The position numbers and the translations under genes were made by a program. A stretch of 64,000 nucleotides of DNA from Agarilytica sp033852175. GTDB taxonomy: Bacteria; Pseudomonadota; Gammaproteobacteria; Pseudomonadales; Cellvibrionaceae. Positions 8,966 through 18,345 of the stretch are shown piece by piece. The first letter of the stretch is position 1. Every line of letters starts with the position of its first letter. Under the pieces are notes generated by a model. It was not told the origin of the DNA and ran no database searches. It saw nothing but the letters and a program-made list of their open reading frames with translations. The stretch lies in NCBI GenBank assembly GCA_033852175.1, contig JAWSUY010000003.1, forward strand, positions 161,130 to 225,129, written 5' to 3'.

Positions 8966-10039
8966 CTAAATAGAGTCGGGCTCAACAATGGCCAGCGCTT
9001 CACGCAATATTTCGGTCGTTGCTCCCGGTTTTGGGGAGTTCTCGGTGATATGTCGGCGAAACAAGCGAGCACGAGGCTGCCCTAAATAGAGCCCTAAAAT
9101 GTGTCGACTCATGTGGTTTAGCCGAGAGCCTTTTTCCAATTGAACGTCACAATAGTCGATATAGCGCTCCATCACGCTTCGACGGGTGAGGTTCTGCTCG
9201 GATTCGCCGAATATAGTCTGATCGATATCACGCAAGAAGTAGGGGTTGTTATAGGCCTCGCGGCCAATCATCACGCCATCGACATGCTGTAACAGTGATT
9301 TTGATTGCTCCGTCGTCTTGATGCCGCCGTTGATGATGATCTCAAGCTCGGGGAATTCTTCTTTGAGCTGATAGACCAGTTCATATTTAAGTGGCGGAAC
9401 TTCACGATTTTCTTTTGGGCTAAGGCCCTTAAGCCAGGCTTTGCGTGCATGTACGATAAATGTTTCGCAGCCCGCTTCTGCCGTGATGGCTACAAAGCGT
9501 TTCATGTCTGCGTAGTCTTCCATATCGTCGATGCCGATACGGTGCTTAAGCGTTACTGGAATATTGCTGGCATTACGCATTTCACGTACACATTTCCCAA
9601 CCAACTCCGGTTCGGCCATTAAAATTGCGCCGATCTTCCCCGATTGAACGCGATCGCTGGGGCAACCACAGTTGAGATTGATCTCGTCGTAGCCCCATTC
9701 TTCGGCCATCGCGGCGCATTGCGCCAGGTCTTTCGGGTCGTGGCCGCCGACTTGAAGGGCAATGGGGTGCTCTTCATCGTTGTATTGAAGGAAGCGTTTT
9801 CGGTCGCCGTGTATAAGGGCGCCACTCACCACCATCTCTGTATACAGAACGCTGTGTTTAGACAACAGACGCCAGAAATAGCGGCAGTGCCTATCCGACC
9901 AATCCATCATCGGCGCAATAGAAAACTTCCGGTCGAGCGAAGGTGGCGTACTGCTTCGGTTGTGGTGTGTGCTTGTTGTCATTAACGAGGTTGAATCACA
10001 GAAACTATCGGGCGGGTATTTTATCAGGAGAGGCGACAT
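8966..10039 (-). CDS. dusA: tRNA-dihydrouridine(20/20a) synthase
   Basis: An FMN- and NADPH-dependent enzyme that reduces uridine 20/20a in the tRNA D-loop. Its 357 residues form a TIM barrel plus C-terminal helical domain. FSIAPMMDWSDRHCRYF and the active-site Cys in NLNCGCPSDRVQ are DusA hallmarks. VTLKHRIGID and MIGREAYNNPYFL are FMN-site segments. The ATG at 10039 has a good AGGA ribosome site 5 bases upstream. The in-frame ATG at 9982 is a possible shorter start (338 residues) with no obvious ribosome site. It neighbours tal on the same strand, an order also seen in Pseudomonas. Confidence 0.96.
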   Translation of the reverse strand: MSPLLIKYPPDSFCDSTSLMTTSTHHNRSSTPPSLDRKFSIAPMMDWSDRHCRYFWRLLSKHSVLYTEMVVSGALIHGDRKRFLQYNDEEHPIALQVGGHDPKDLAQCAAMAEEWGYDEINLNCGCPSDRVQSGKIGAILMAEPELVGKCVREMRNASNIPVTLKHRIGIDDMEDYADMKRFVAITAEAGCETFIVHARKAWLKGLSPKENREVPPLKYELVYQLKEEFPELEIIINGGIKTTEQSKSLLQHVDGVMIGREAYNNPYFLRDIDQTIFGESEQNLTRRSVMERYIDYCDVQLEKGSRLNHMSRHILGLYLGQPRARLFRRHITENSPKPGATTEILREALAIVEPDSI

Positions 10040-10163
10040 TTTTCCTGCTGAAATATAAGGACGATTTAGGGCAACATTAGCGCGTTAATCGAGGGCTTGA
10101 TCGTTGACAGCAACCCTAGCCCGACTACGCTTATTCTATACATACTAGAAGCTTTTTCTGCCT

Positions 10164-11123
10164 GTGAAATTTTTTAAAATAGCGTGTATTTCATCTTTGT
10201 TGTGCCTGGCGTCTTGTGTTGAAAAGCCGCTCGAGCCAATCACCATAGGAATTAATCCTTGGCCGGGTTATGAATACCTGTACCTCGCGGAAAGTAAGGG
10301 CTTTTTTGGTGACGTTGGTTTGGATATTAGCCTGGTTCAATTGTCATCTTTATCCGATATCCGGCGAGCGTACCTTGGGGGAAGGGTTGATGGCTTGGCA
10401 AGTACGCTTATCGAGGTGGTACAAGTGGCGCAATTGAGTGATAGGCCGCTTCAGGTTGTATTGTTTCCAGATTATTCAAATGGAAGTGATGTCATTGTGA
10501 GCCACAGAGATATCCCATCGATGCTCGACCTGCAAGGAAAGTCAGTTGGGGTTGAGCTGGGATCGCTGGGGATCTTTTTTTTGCACCGTGCGTTAACAAA
10601 AGTCGGTTTAACGCTATCTGACGTCAATATCATTGATGCCGAGCAAACAGAGGCGGAAGCGGCCCTTTTGTCGGGAGCTTTGGATGCCTATGTTACATAT
10701 CCGCCTACCTCAATCAGTATCTTGAAGCATGATCAGTTTCATCGTGTATTTAGCTCTGCGGATATACCATTTGAAATTATTGATACCGTGGCGGTGAGCG
10801 TAAAAACGTTGCGTGCTGAACCGGAATTTGTTCCTAAGTTACATCAGGCTTGGCAATTGGCTTTAGAATTCGCTAAGCAGCACCCTCAAGAATCCTCCGT
10901 GATTATGGCTGAGCGAGAGGGGATTAGTGTTGGCGAGTTTGATAAGGCTGCAGAAGGCCTCGAAATCCTCGATGCCGCTGAACAAAAAAAACTGTTTGAA
11001 AACCCTGAGGCGTTACAGAAATCCGCAGAGGAGGTCTGTCAGGTGTTGGTCGAAATCAAATCATTGGTGATGGGCTGCGGCTCGTTGCCGAATTTAATTT
11101 ACCGAGGTCATGTAGACCGTTAA
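10164..11123 (+). CDS. Lipoprotein solute-binding protein of the NMT1/ThiY/SsuA type
   Basis: A 319-residue periplasmic binding protein with a lipoprotein signal (lipobox LASC, Cys18, +2 Val, predicting outer-membrane sorting by the usual rule). The mature start ITIGINPWPGYEYLYLAESKGFF is typical of NMT1 / ABC-type nitrate, sulfonate and thiamine-precursor binding proteins. GRVDGLASTLIEVVQ, KSVGVELGSLGIFFLHRAL and DAYVTYPPTSISIL fit the rest of that fold. No ABC permease or ATPase gene is adjacent. Instead a hybrid sensor kinase starts 37 bases downstream, so this protein may present a ligand to the kinase. The start is GTG. The ligand is unknown. Confidence 0.87.
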   Translation: MKFFKIACISSLLCLASCVEKPLEPITIGINPWPGYEYLYLAESKGFFGDVGLDISLVQLSSLSDIRRAYLGGRVDGLASTLIEVVQVAQLSDRPLQVVLFPDYSNGSDVIVSHRDIPSMLDLQGKSVGVELGSLGIFFLHRALTKVGLTLSDVNIIDAEQTEAEAALLSGALDAYVTYPPTSISILKHDQFHRVFSSADIPFEIIDTVAVSVKTLRAEPEFVPKLHQAWQLALEFAKQHPQESSVIMAEREGISVGEFDKAAEGLEILDAAEQKKLFENPEALQKSAEEVCQVLVEIKSLVMGCGSLPNLIYRGHVDR

Positions 11124-11160
11124 TCGTTGGACATAAATTTTGTAGGCTAGGACCAATGCA

Positions 11161-14100
11161 GTGAATTTATATAAACACGCAACAAAATCTTTATCGTTTA
11201 AGCTAACCGCACCGATTGTTGTGTTTTGCTTTGTTATGTTGTTCGTGGTCGAAAGAGTTGGGCGGGAGTTGACGAGCGAAATCATTATCGCTGGAGTGGA
11301 AAAAGAAACTCGCTACATCACCGATAGTTTGGTGATGTTCTGTGAGGTGGATGATTCTAGGCCTCAACTTATACGTTTTGTAAATGCCCTTGCTTCTCAG
11401 CATTCAATTGTCAGGTTGCAGTTGATTAATAATGCTTCGCGGAAGGTTATTGCGGATAATAATAATCAATACATTGGGAAAGAAATGGGCGATGTTAGTT
11501 TCCCCTCTGATCTTTCTTCTCGGGTATCACCACCTGCTGGTTCCTCACTAAACTTGTCCGCCGAGCAGTCTGTATTTGAAGAGCATCTTGCCGGTAACGG
11601 TCTAGGAACGACACAGCGCATATTGGGAGGTTATATTTATAAGGCTGTTTCTGTAAATCTAATTGATTCAGAAGAAAATAGACTGAGAAAATACACCGTA
11701 TTGCTAACCTTTGATACGAGCATGAGTCGCTATGAGGCTCTTCGTATCGAACGTTATTTTATGATGCTGGTTATCGTTAGCGTTGGATTTCTTTTTTTCG
11801 TATTTTATCTCGTTCAGAGAAAAATGGTGCTTCATCCTTTGAGTGTTATTCAAGATGTGTTGGTGCGTCAAAAAAACACGGATGAAGCTCTTCTTTTGCC
11901 TCAATTTAGTGATGATGAGCTAGGGGCTATCGTTACCCATTACAACGACATGGTGAAAGAACGCTCAATAAAAGATGGCGATTTGAATCGTGTGCGTCAA
12001 TATGTGGATGGTATTACGGAGCGAGTACCTGTTTTACTTGCGTATATCGACAGTAACTTTATCGTGCGTTTTGCCAATTATATCCATGAAGGTTGGTTTG
12101 ATAAAAAACTAGATGAAATTGTTGGGAAACATGCGCAAGATGCGTATATGGAGGAAGTTTTTGCACGATTATCGATTCACAAAGACCGTGTTTTTAAAGG
12201 CTGTGTTGAGTCCTTCGATATGGATATCTACTTTGGTCAGAGCGACACCTTGTCGACGTATGTAACATGGACGCCAGATTTTGACGAAAGAGGGTGTGTT
12301 GTCGGTAGTTTCTTGTGTGTTGAAGATCGAACCTTGTTGAAGGAAAGTGAAGAGAAACTTGTCGAATTTGCCAACGATTTAGAATTTAAATCGTGGGCAT
12401 TGGAAGATGCCAAAGAAGAAGCCGAAATGTCGGCAAAAGCAAAGTCGGAATTTTTGGCCACCATGAGTCACGAAATTCGTACGCCGATCAACGGCGTTAT
12501 CGGCATGCTTAATCTTTTATTAAAAGAAAAGCTAAGCGAAAAGCAATTCCATTACTCTCGGTTGGCGCAAAGCAGTGCGAAATCTTTGTTGTCGCTTATT
12601 AATGATATCCTCGATTTTTCTAAAATTGAAGCGGGAAAATTAGAGATAGAGAATATTGAGTTTAATCTATACGAGGTGCTGGGGAGTATTAGCGACTCTT
12701 TTGTTTATCTGGTTGATGAAAAGGGGGTGGGTTTGTTTTTGGATATAGACCCCGAAGTGCCGATTAATGTTGTTGGAGACCCCAGCCGTATTCGTCAAGT
12801 ACTCGCTAACTTTATGAGTAACGCCATAAAATTTACCAATGATGGGCAAATACAAGTTGATATAATATTGGTGGAAAAAAGTGAGAAGGATATATATGTA
12901 GAGTTCTCGGTCAAGGATTCAGGGATTGGCATTCCAGAGGAAAAGCAAGAGAGCCTTTTTCAATCGTTTAATCAGGTTGATGCGTCAACCACTCGAAAAT
13001 ACGGCGGGACAGGATTAGGGCTTGCCATTGTTAAACAGTTAGCAAAATTAATGCATGGTGAGGTAGGTTTTGAGAGCGCATTGGACGATGGCAGTCGTTT
13101 TTGGTTTAGGGCCCGGTTAGGTGGCGGGAAGGAGCCTGGGGCGGGTGCAGGTCTAGAGCATTTCGAAGATGTTCAATTGATATGTGTTGGCGAAGATAAA
13201 GAGTTTACCTTAATTGCTCGGCATGGGAAAAACTGGGGGCTGGATGTCATATCCAAGCCTACCGATCATGATTGCTTACGCATTCTACGTGAAGGAGCTG
13301 AGAAGAAAAAATTTATATTCATAATTTATGATGCGACTGATTCAGATGTCGATATGACAAGAGTGCTCAGTAAGTTGGATGATAAGGCGTTATCAGAAAA
13401 AGTTCATCTAGTGCCTTTATTAACAATGGGGCAAATGTCCAGTCGCCAATATACTGATGAGACTTCGAGCGGTTCTTTTCTTTCTAAACCAGTTAAACCT
13501 CTAGCCTTGTATAATCTCATTGGTTCAATTATTCAGGACTGTAGCCTTCTCAACGAGGAAGGTTCGCAACGAATATATTCTTCAGAAGGTGCGCCGGTTA
13601 ATATTCTTTTGGTTGAAGATAACCCTATAAATCAAGAGGTCGCATCGGGTATTTTGGAATCGATCGGGCTTAATGTGGAGATTGCGCCGAACGGATTTCA
13701 GGCATTAAAACTTTTGGTTAGCAACAAAGAAAATTATTACACGCTTATTTTTATGGATTGCCAAATGCCAGGTATTGATGGTTACGAAACGACGGGTTTA
13801 ATTCGTAGGGGGCGAATTGGATTTCATAATACGCGTATTCCTATCATTGCAATGACTGCAAATGCGATGAAAGGTGATAAAGAGAGATGTTTGGACGCGG
13901 GCATGGATGACTATATTTCAAAGCCCATCGATCCGAATGTTGTCGAAAATAAAGTCGCACAGTGGAGCAGTGTCGGATTGCCAGAAGGTTTGAATGTAAA
14001 TTCGAAAGTGGAGGTGGCTGGGCCAGAAATCGGGGGCGGAGGAGAGTCTGTCGTTTGGAAAAAAGAAGAATTTTATCTGCGAGCTAAAGGGAAAATGGCG

Positions 14101-14391
14101 CGCATCCTTCGTTTGATTGGAATGTTCATCGATGAAATGCCTGGGCGAATATCTAGGGTTGAGCTGAACGTGGATTCTGGCGATATGGAGGCATTGAAAG
14201 ATGTTGCACACGAGATAAAAGGTGTATCTGGAAATATGGGGGCTGAGCGTTTACAGGAGGCTTCAGCCGATATGGAACAGGCCGCTAAGGGACAGGATTT
14301 GGATATCATTGAAGATGTATTGGCGCGGGTTAAAAATGAGTACTCAGAAATTGAACGGGTAATGATGAATGAGTTGAAGGATCATTCGTAA
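11161..14391 (+). CDS. Hybrid sensor histidine kinase with HPt domain (BarA/EvgS-like layout)
   Basis: A 1076-residue membrane phosphorelay protein. In order: a membrane segment at about 11-33, a periplasmic sensor region of about 165 residues, a second membrane segment at about 198-220, a HAMP-like linker, and a PAS-like segment at about 270-395. Then come a HisKA domain with phospho-acceptor His437 (MSHEIRTPINGV), an HATPase domain (NAIKFTNDG; GGTGLGLAIVKQL), a degenerate receiver-like region at about 675-800, a full receiver with Asp866 (IFMDCQMPG; Lys in YISKPI), and an HPt domain with His1017 (AHEIKGVSG). The start is GTG with AGGA upstream. It is coupled to the solute-binding lipoprotein just before it. 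No separate output regulator is adjacent, so the final target is unknown. Confidence 0.93.
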   Translation: MNLYKHATKSLSFKLTAPIVVFCFVMLFVVERVGRELTSEIIIAGVEKETRYITDSLVMFCEVDDSRPQLIRFVNALASQHSIVRLQLINNASRKVIADNNNQYIGKEMGDVSFPSDLSSRVSPPAGSSLNLSAEQSVFEEHLAGNGLGTTQRILGGYIYKAVSVNLIDSEENRLRKYTVLLTFDTSMSRYEALRIERYFMMLVIVSVGFLFFVFYLVQRKMVLHPLSVIQDVLVRQKNTDEALLLPQFSDDELGAIVTHYNDMVKERSIKDGDLNRVRQYVDGITERVPVLLAYIDSNFIVRFANYIHEGWFDKKLDEIVGKHAQDAYMEEVFARLSIHKDRVFKGCVESFDMDIYFGQSDTLSTYVTWTPDFDERGCVVGSFLCVEDRTLLKESEEKLVEFANDLEFKSWALEDAKEEAEMSAKAKSEFLATMSHEIRTPINGVIGMLNLLLKEKLSEKQFHYSRLAQSSAKSLLSLINDILDFSKIEAGKLEIENIEFNLYEVLGSISDSFVYLVDEKGVGLFLDIDPEVPINVVGDPSRIRQVLANFMSNAIKFTNDGQIQVDIILVEKSEKDIYVEFSVKDSGIGIPEEKQESLFQSFNQVDASTTRKYGGTGLGLAIVKQLAKLMHGEVGFESALDDGSRFWFRARLGGGKEPGAGAGLEHFEDVQLICVGEDKEFTLIARHGKNWGLDVISKPTDHDCLRILREGAEKKKFIFIIYDATDSDVDMTRVLSKLDDKALSEKVHLVPLLTMGQMSSRQYTDETSSGSFLSKPVKPLALYNLIGSIIQDCSLLNEEGSQRIYSSEGAPVNILLVEDNPINQEVASGILESIGLNVEIAPNGFQALKLLVSNKENYYTLIFMDCQMPGIDGYETTGLIRRGRIGFHNTRIPIIAMTANAMKGDKERCLDAGMDDYISKPIDPNVVENKVAQWSSVGLPEGLNVNSKVEVAGPEIGGGGESVVWKKEEFYLRAKGKMARILRLIGMFIDEMPGRISRVELNVDSGDMEALKDVAHEIKGVSGNMGAERLQEASADMEQAAKGQDLDIIEDVLARVKNEYSEIERVMMNELKDHS

Positions 14392-14716
14392 TGTAGGGAG
14401 ATGGGTGACGGGTGTGACGGGTGTGACGGGTGACGGGGGACGGGGGACGGGAGACGGGAGACAGAGATGATGTGGGATACGGGGGTAAATGTACGCTGGA
14501 AGCGTGAAGCCATTACTGGGTAGAAATGCCAAAAAATCCAAAGTTTGAAATTCTCAATTAAACCTCTTTGAATGTTTCAATTATGAAGGACGGCGCTTTG
14601 GGTTTTACTTTCTACGAAAATCAAATAATCGTTAGCAGCTACCGTCCCAATAATATTTTCTATGGGGTTTGAAGTTGAACTCCAAGTCGACCGAGGTGAT
14701 TATATCAACTTATGAT
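14392..14716. other. Convergent gap between hybrid kinase and symporter
   Basis: The 325-bp gap holds the heptamer array at its left end. The remaining 250 bp is AT-richer. No credible gene or clear terminator was recognised there; short frames through it lack ribosome sites. Confidence 0.6.
14402..14465. repeat. G-rich heptamer tandem array, locus 2
   Basis: About 65 bp starting 10 bases after the hybrid kinase stop. Units are GGGTGAC, GGGTGTGAC, GGGGGAC and GGGAGAC, mostly 7 bases apart with two 9-base variants. G-runs lie on the plus strand. It has the same core as the arrays at 6.1, 35.6, 57.2 and 63.8 kb and is again between converging genes. Confidence 0.9.
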
Positions 14717-16192
14717 TTATTCTATTACTTCAGCCTCACCTTGCGGGTTCTTGTCGGTCACTTTCACATACAGCAAGTAACCACAAATGAATGCAATTGA
14801 GGCAAGTGACGAGTAAGCGCATGAATTTGCCGGATTGTATACGCCACCAAATATATTCAGATAAAGGTGGCCCAGTAAGCCAATAAGGGACGCGACGAAT
14901 ATGGCGTAAGGGTTAATGTATTTGGGGCCGATAACGCCAAACAGTATAGGGACCAATGTGGCGGCAGCAAGGCCGTATATGCCTTTTTGGGCAAATAGCC
15001 CCACCATTCTGGGGGGGTCCCAAGCAAATGCTAAAGAAATAAGGCCTATGGAGATCAGCACCCAGCGGGATAGAATAAGTCCCTTGCGTTGAAATTCTTC
15101 AGGGCATGACGCTTTGGCGAGTGGGCGGTATATGTCATATACAACCATTGCAGAAAGTGAAACCAAAATCCCGTCTAATGTGCTCAGTCCTGCAGCTAAA
15201 AGCGTTATCGTAATAAAGGGTAATAAATAAGGGCCAATATTTGAGGAGGAAAACTCATGCAATAAATATTGAGTGACTACGGTATTTTGGTTTTCGACTT
15301 CAACTCCAGCAAGCCTTGCAAAAATTCCTATCAGTACAAAAGATGCGAATAATGCACCTGCGACGGCGACAGTGATTAAAAATTTCTTTATTTGCGCATC
15401 GTCTTTTATATAGAGAACTTTTGAAAGGATATGAGGTTGCATGGCAAGGCCAAAAGTCACGATGAAAACACTTGCCGATATGGAAAATACATCATTGTAT
15501 AGTTTTGAGTCAGGATTGGTCGGTTTTGCGTAATTGGGACTTACGGTCTCTAGTGCTGCGATAAATCCACCGTCAAAATATTTTAGGCCATTCAGTAATA
15601 AAAAGGCTGCAACTAATATCATCATAAACCCTTGAAACGTATTGGTGTATACGTGAGCGTATGTTCCACCCATCAAAACATAACTAAACACGAACCCAAG
15701 GCACAATATTAGGGATATTTTTTGTGAGATAGGAAAGATGGAACTCATGAGGATGGAGCAACCGACTAAAATCAAAATGACAAAGGTAATGGTCAATAAA
15801 TTAATAAAAGAAAAATACAATCCAAGGGGGCGACTTTGGTAGCGATCATTAATCCACCCCGGAATGGTGAGTGACTTATGTTTATCTCCAAATCGACGAA
15901 AACCTTTGGTGATGAGAAGCAGCGCGGCAAACAATCCCAGGGGAGAGAAAATACCGTAATGGATATACGCAGATAGTCCGTCTTGATATAGAAATCCTGG
16001 GTTAATGACGAAGGTTGCGGTGCTGGACATCGCAGCCATCATGGTGATGCCGACAAAATAGGGGTTGATATCTTTGTTGCCGATCGCAAAGCTCGTGATA
16101 TTCGTGGTTTTTTTCATTCCTATCCAAGATAGGCGAAAGGTTAATGCCACAAAGGCGATGAGAAGAGCGTACTTAAATATTTCTGGACCCAT
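14717..16192 (-). CDS. Sodium:solute symporter family transporter
   Basis: A 491-residue inner-membrane protein of the SSS family (PutP/PanF/SGLT fold) with about 13 predicted membrane helices. Visible family landmarks are FAIGNKDINPYFVGITMMAAMSS in the first helices, a long MGGTYAHVYTNTFQGFMM segment, and TLLAAGLSTLDGILVSLSAMVVYDIY, which carries the Ser/Thr-rich sodium-site helix. It should couple sodium entry to uptake of a small organic solute. The substrate cannot be read from sequence. No catabolic genes flank it, so there is no contextual hint. It is transcribed alone, converging with the hybrid kinase. Confidence 0.9.
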   Translation of the reverse strand: MGPEIFKYALLIAFVALTFRLSWIGMKKTTNITSFAIGNKDINPYFVGITMMAAMSSTATFVINPGFLYQDGLSAYIHYGIFSPLGLFAALLLITKGFRRFGDKHKSLTIPGWINDRYQSRPLGLYFSFINLLTITFVILILVGCSILMSSIFPISQKISLILCLGFVFSYVLMGGTYAHVYTNTFQGFMMILVAAFLLLNGLKYFDGGFIAALETVSPNYAKPTNPDSKLYNDVFSISASVFIVTFGLAMQPHILSKVLYIKDDAQIKKFLITVAVAGALFASFVLIGIFARLAGVEVENQNTVVTQYLLHEFSSSNIGPYLLPFITITLLAAGLSTLDGILVSLSAMVVYDIYRPLAKASCPEEFQRKGLILSRWVLISIGLISLAFAWDPPRMVGLFAQKGIYGLAAATLVPILFGVIGPKYINPYAIFVASLIGLLGHLYLNIFGGVYNPANSCAYSSLASIAFICGYLLYVKVTDKNPQGEAEVIE

Positions 16193-16416
16193 GTTTTACC
16201 TTGTTTTATCTACATCAAACGTCTAATGATTGGTCATAGCCCCTGAGCATAAGATCTACCCAGTCTATGTCCATACTGTTTTAGTGTAGTTGATTTAAAT
16301 CTTCGCTCGTATTGAATTTAGATCTCGCAGGGAAAGTGAAGTCTGTATTTTATTTTTATAGGAAGCTGTGGTCTTTTAGATTCTTTGGGTATATGCGGAT
16401 AAAGAGTCTTGCTTTG

Positions 16417-16453
16417 TATATTAGAAGGTACTACATTAGTTGTATCTAATATA
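16417..16453. promoter_or_regulatory. AT-rich inverted repeat, probable operator of the BigR/SqrR-type regulator
   Basis: Perfect 8-bp inverted repeat TATATTAG (16417-16424) and CTAATATA (16446-16453). Nested in it is ATTAG (16435-16439) with CTAAT (16446-16450), which shares the right arm. It lies about 20 bases before the proposed GTG start of the ArsR-family gene. BigR-family regulators are known to bind AT-rich inverted repeats over their own promoters. The operator role is inferred from position and symmetry. Confidence 0.6.
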
Positions 16454-16471
16454 GTGTTGAGTGTTGAATTC

Positions 16472-16795
16472 GTGACAGACAAAAACCTAAGCATGACAGC
16501 AAAACAATTACAGCAATTAGCAAAGAGTGCGCACCGCGCTGCGAGCTTGCTGAAGGCCATGAGCAACCAAAACCGACTGATGATTCTATGTGCATTATTG
16601 GAACGGGAACTATCTGTTGGTGAATTAAATACTTTAACGCCGTTATCTCAGTCGGCCCTGTCTCAGCATTTGGCGGCCTTAAGAAAAGCTGAATTAGTGA
16701 ATACAAGGCGTGAGTCGCAAACGATTTTTTATCGTATAGACAATGATGCTGTGTTAGAAATTATTCAGGTTCTAAAAAATACATTTTGTTCATAA
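16472..16795 (+). CDS. ArsR-family sulfide/persulfide-responsive repressor (BigR/SqrR type)
   Basis: A 107-residue winged-helix regulator with the ArsR helix-turn-helix (LSQSALSQHLAALRKAELV). It has just two cysteines, Cys40 (RLMILCALLE) and Cys106 (second residue from the end). Their spacing of 66 residues equals that of the redox cysteine pair in BigR (42/108) and SqrR (41/107), and no metal-binding CxC motif of arsenic or cadmium sensors is seen. The start is taken as GTG 16472, which gives family-like length. An ATG at 16493 would remove 7 residues, and an upstream extension to 16409 would run through the operator-like repeat. The next gene starts inside its stop codon. It is predicted to repress this sulfide-detoxification operon until persulfide links the two cysteines. 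Confidence 0.88.
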   Translation: MTDKNLSMTAKQLQQLAKSAHRAASLLKAMSNQNRLMILCALLERELSVGELNTLTPLSQSALSQHLAALRKAELVNTRRESQTIFYRIDNDAVLEIIQVLKNTFCS

Positions 16796-17619
16796 TGGTT
16801 GATCTTGTGATTTTAGTTGTTGGAATCGTTATCGGTGTTGTGCTGGGTCTTACTGGAGCGGGTGGCTCCGTTTTGGCTGTTCCCTTGCTTATGAGTTTTC
16901 TTGGGTTTTCAATGACCGAAGCGGTTGGACTTTCATTGGGCGCTGTTGCCGCGAGTACCATTATTGGCTCGGTATTGAAAAGGCGGGCGGGTGATATTCA
17001 TTGGTTGCCAGCCGTCGTATTCGTTGTATTCGGTAGCGTTGGCTCTCCTATTGGCAGTTGGCTGAATCGACAGTGGCCAGAGAATATTGTATTAGCTGGT
17101 TTTTGCTTGTTAATGCTCGTTGTTGCTTTGCATATGTGGCGACAAGCTTCAGTTGATCCAGAATCAAGTAAAGTACTTCGGGGTAATTCGAAAGCCGCAG
17201 AGAATCCGCAGGTTGTTTGCCAGGTTCGTCCGAACGACAGTTATAAATTAGCATGGCCCTGCACGTACTTGATGGTGTTGAGTGGGCTGGGTACTGGCAT
17301 CTTATCTGGCTTGTTTGGGGTGGGCGGCGGTTTTTTGATTGTCCCTGCGTTACTCTCGCTAACCAATATGTCTATGCGCCAAGCGGTTTCTACATCTCTT
17401 TTCGTTATCGCATGTATAAGCACTTTTGGATTTTTAAATTTTGTGCTGCTTACCGGGGACGTCAATATCAGTGTGTTATTGCTATTGATGACCGGAGGAA
17501 TCGTAGGAATGATTATCGGTATCTTTTCCAGTCGCTACTTGGCTGGCCCAATACTGCAGAAACTATTTTCTGGATTAATTTTAATTGCCCTGAGCGTAAC
17601 CGTATTGATGGGGTTGTGA
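16795..17619 (+). CDS. TauE/SafE-type sulfite/sulfur exporter
   Basis: A 274-residue inner-membrane protein of the TSUP (TauE/SafE) family with about 8 helices. Each half opens with the family glycine motif: GLTGAGGSVLAVPLL near the N-terminus and GLFGVGGGFLIVPALL past the middle, showing the internal duplication. ATG 16795 overlaps the regulator's TAA (TAATG), so translation is coupled; a TTG 9 bases upstream is less likely. BigR operons carry such a protein, thought to export sulfite made by the persulfide dioxygenase. The dioxygenase follows 25 bases downstream. Confidence 0.9.
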   Translation: MVDLVILVVGIVIGVVLGLTGAGGSVLAVPLLMSFLGFSMTEAVGLSLGAVAASTIIGSVLKRRAGDIHWLPAVVFVVFGSVGSPIGSWLNRQWPENIVLAGFCLLMLVVALHMWRQASVDPESSKVLRGNSKAAENPQVVCQVRPNDSYKLAWPCTYLMVLSGLGTGILSGLFGVGGGFLIVPALLSLTNMSMRQAVSTSLFVIACISTFGFLNFVLLTGDVNISVLLLLMTGGIVGMIIGIFSSRYLAGPILQKLFSGLILIALSVTVLMGL

Positions 17620-17644
17620 CAGGTGGTTGTCATTGGAGGTTTTT

Positions 17645-18340
17645 GTGCTGTTTAGACAGTTATTTGATCGTGATTCATTTACGTATACCTATTTGCTTGC
17701 TGACGAAAATACGCGAGATGCGGTATTAATAGATCCGGTATTGGAAAATGTGGATATGTATGTGGGGCTACTCGGGGACTTGGGTCTAACGCTGAGCTGT
17801 GGAATTGATACTCACGTGCATGCTGATCACATTACAGCTCTAGGTGCTTTGCGATCACAGCTAGGCTGCACGACTTATATTGGGAATATTGGAGATATCG
17901 ATTGCGCCGATAGCGGTTTAATAGATGGTTTGGTTATTTCTTTGGGAGAGCATCAAATCAGAGCAACTTATACTCCGGGCCATACCGACGATTCATATTC
18001 ATTTCTAGTGGACGATGGAAAGAAACGTTACCTTTTTTCCGGTGATACCTTATTGATTAATGGGGCAGGCCGAACTGATTTTCAGAATGGTAATCCGGCG
18101 GCTCTTTATCATAGTTTGCATGAAAAACTCATGAATCTCCCGGATGACACGATTGTGTGTCCTGCCCATGACTACAACGGAAAAGTACGATCAACAATTG
18201 GCGAAGAGAAAAAGCATAACCCCCGGATCAATATTGCCAGCAAAGCGGAGTTTATTACCCATATGAACAACTTAAAATTGCCTGACCCGAAGTTAATGGA
18301 TGTTGCGGTGTCAGCTAACCGTACCTGCGGTAAAGGTTAA
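17645..18340 (+). CDS. Persulfide dioxygenase, ETHE1/Blh-like
   Basis: A 231-residue MBL-fold non-haem iron dioxygenase, predicted to oxidise glutathione persulfide to sulfite and glutathione. The start FRQLFDRDSFTYTYLLAD is the ETHE1/Blh signature. Metal-site motifs are THVHADHI, TPGHTDDS, FSGDTLL and CPAHDY. GAGRTDFQNGNPAALYHS is the typical persulfide dioxygenase segment that separates these proteins from glyoxalase II. The start is set at GTG 17645 because GGAGG lies 5 bases before it; an in-frame TTG at 17627 is upstream of that site. It sits between the TauE exporter and the YeeE/YedE genes, as in BigR operons. Confidence 0.93.
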   Translation: MLFRQLFDRDSFTYTYLLADENTRDAVLIDPVLENVDMYVGLLGDLGLTLSCGIDTHVHADHITALGALRSQLGCTTYIGNIGDIDCADSGLIDGLVISLGEHQIRATYTPGHTDDSYSFLVDDGKKRYLFSGDTLLINGAGRTDFQNGNPAALYHSLHEKLMNLPDDTIVCPAHDYNGKVRSTIGEEKKHNPRINIASKAEFITHMNNLKLPDPKLMDVAVSANRTCGKG

Positions 18341-18345
18341 ATTTT

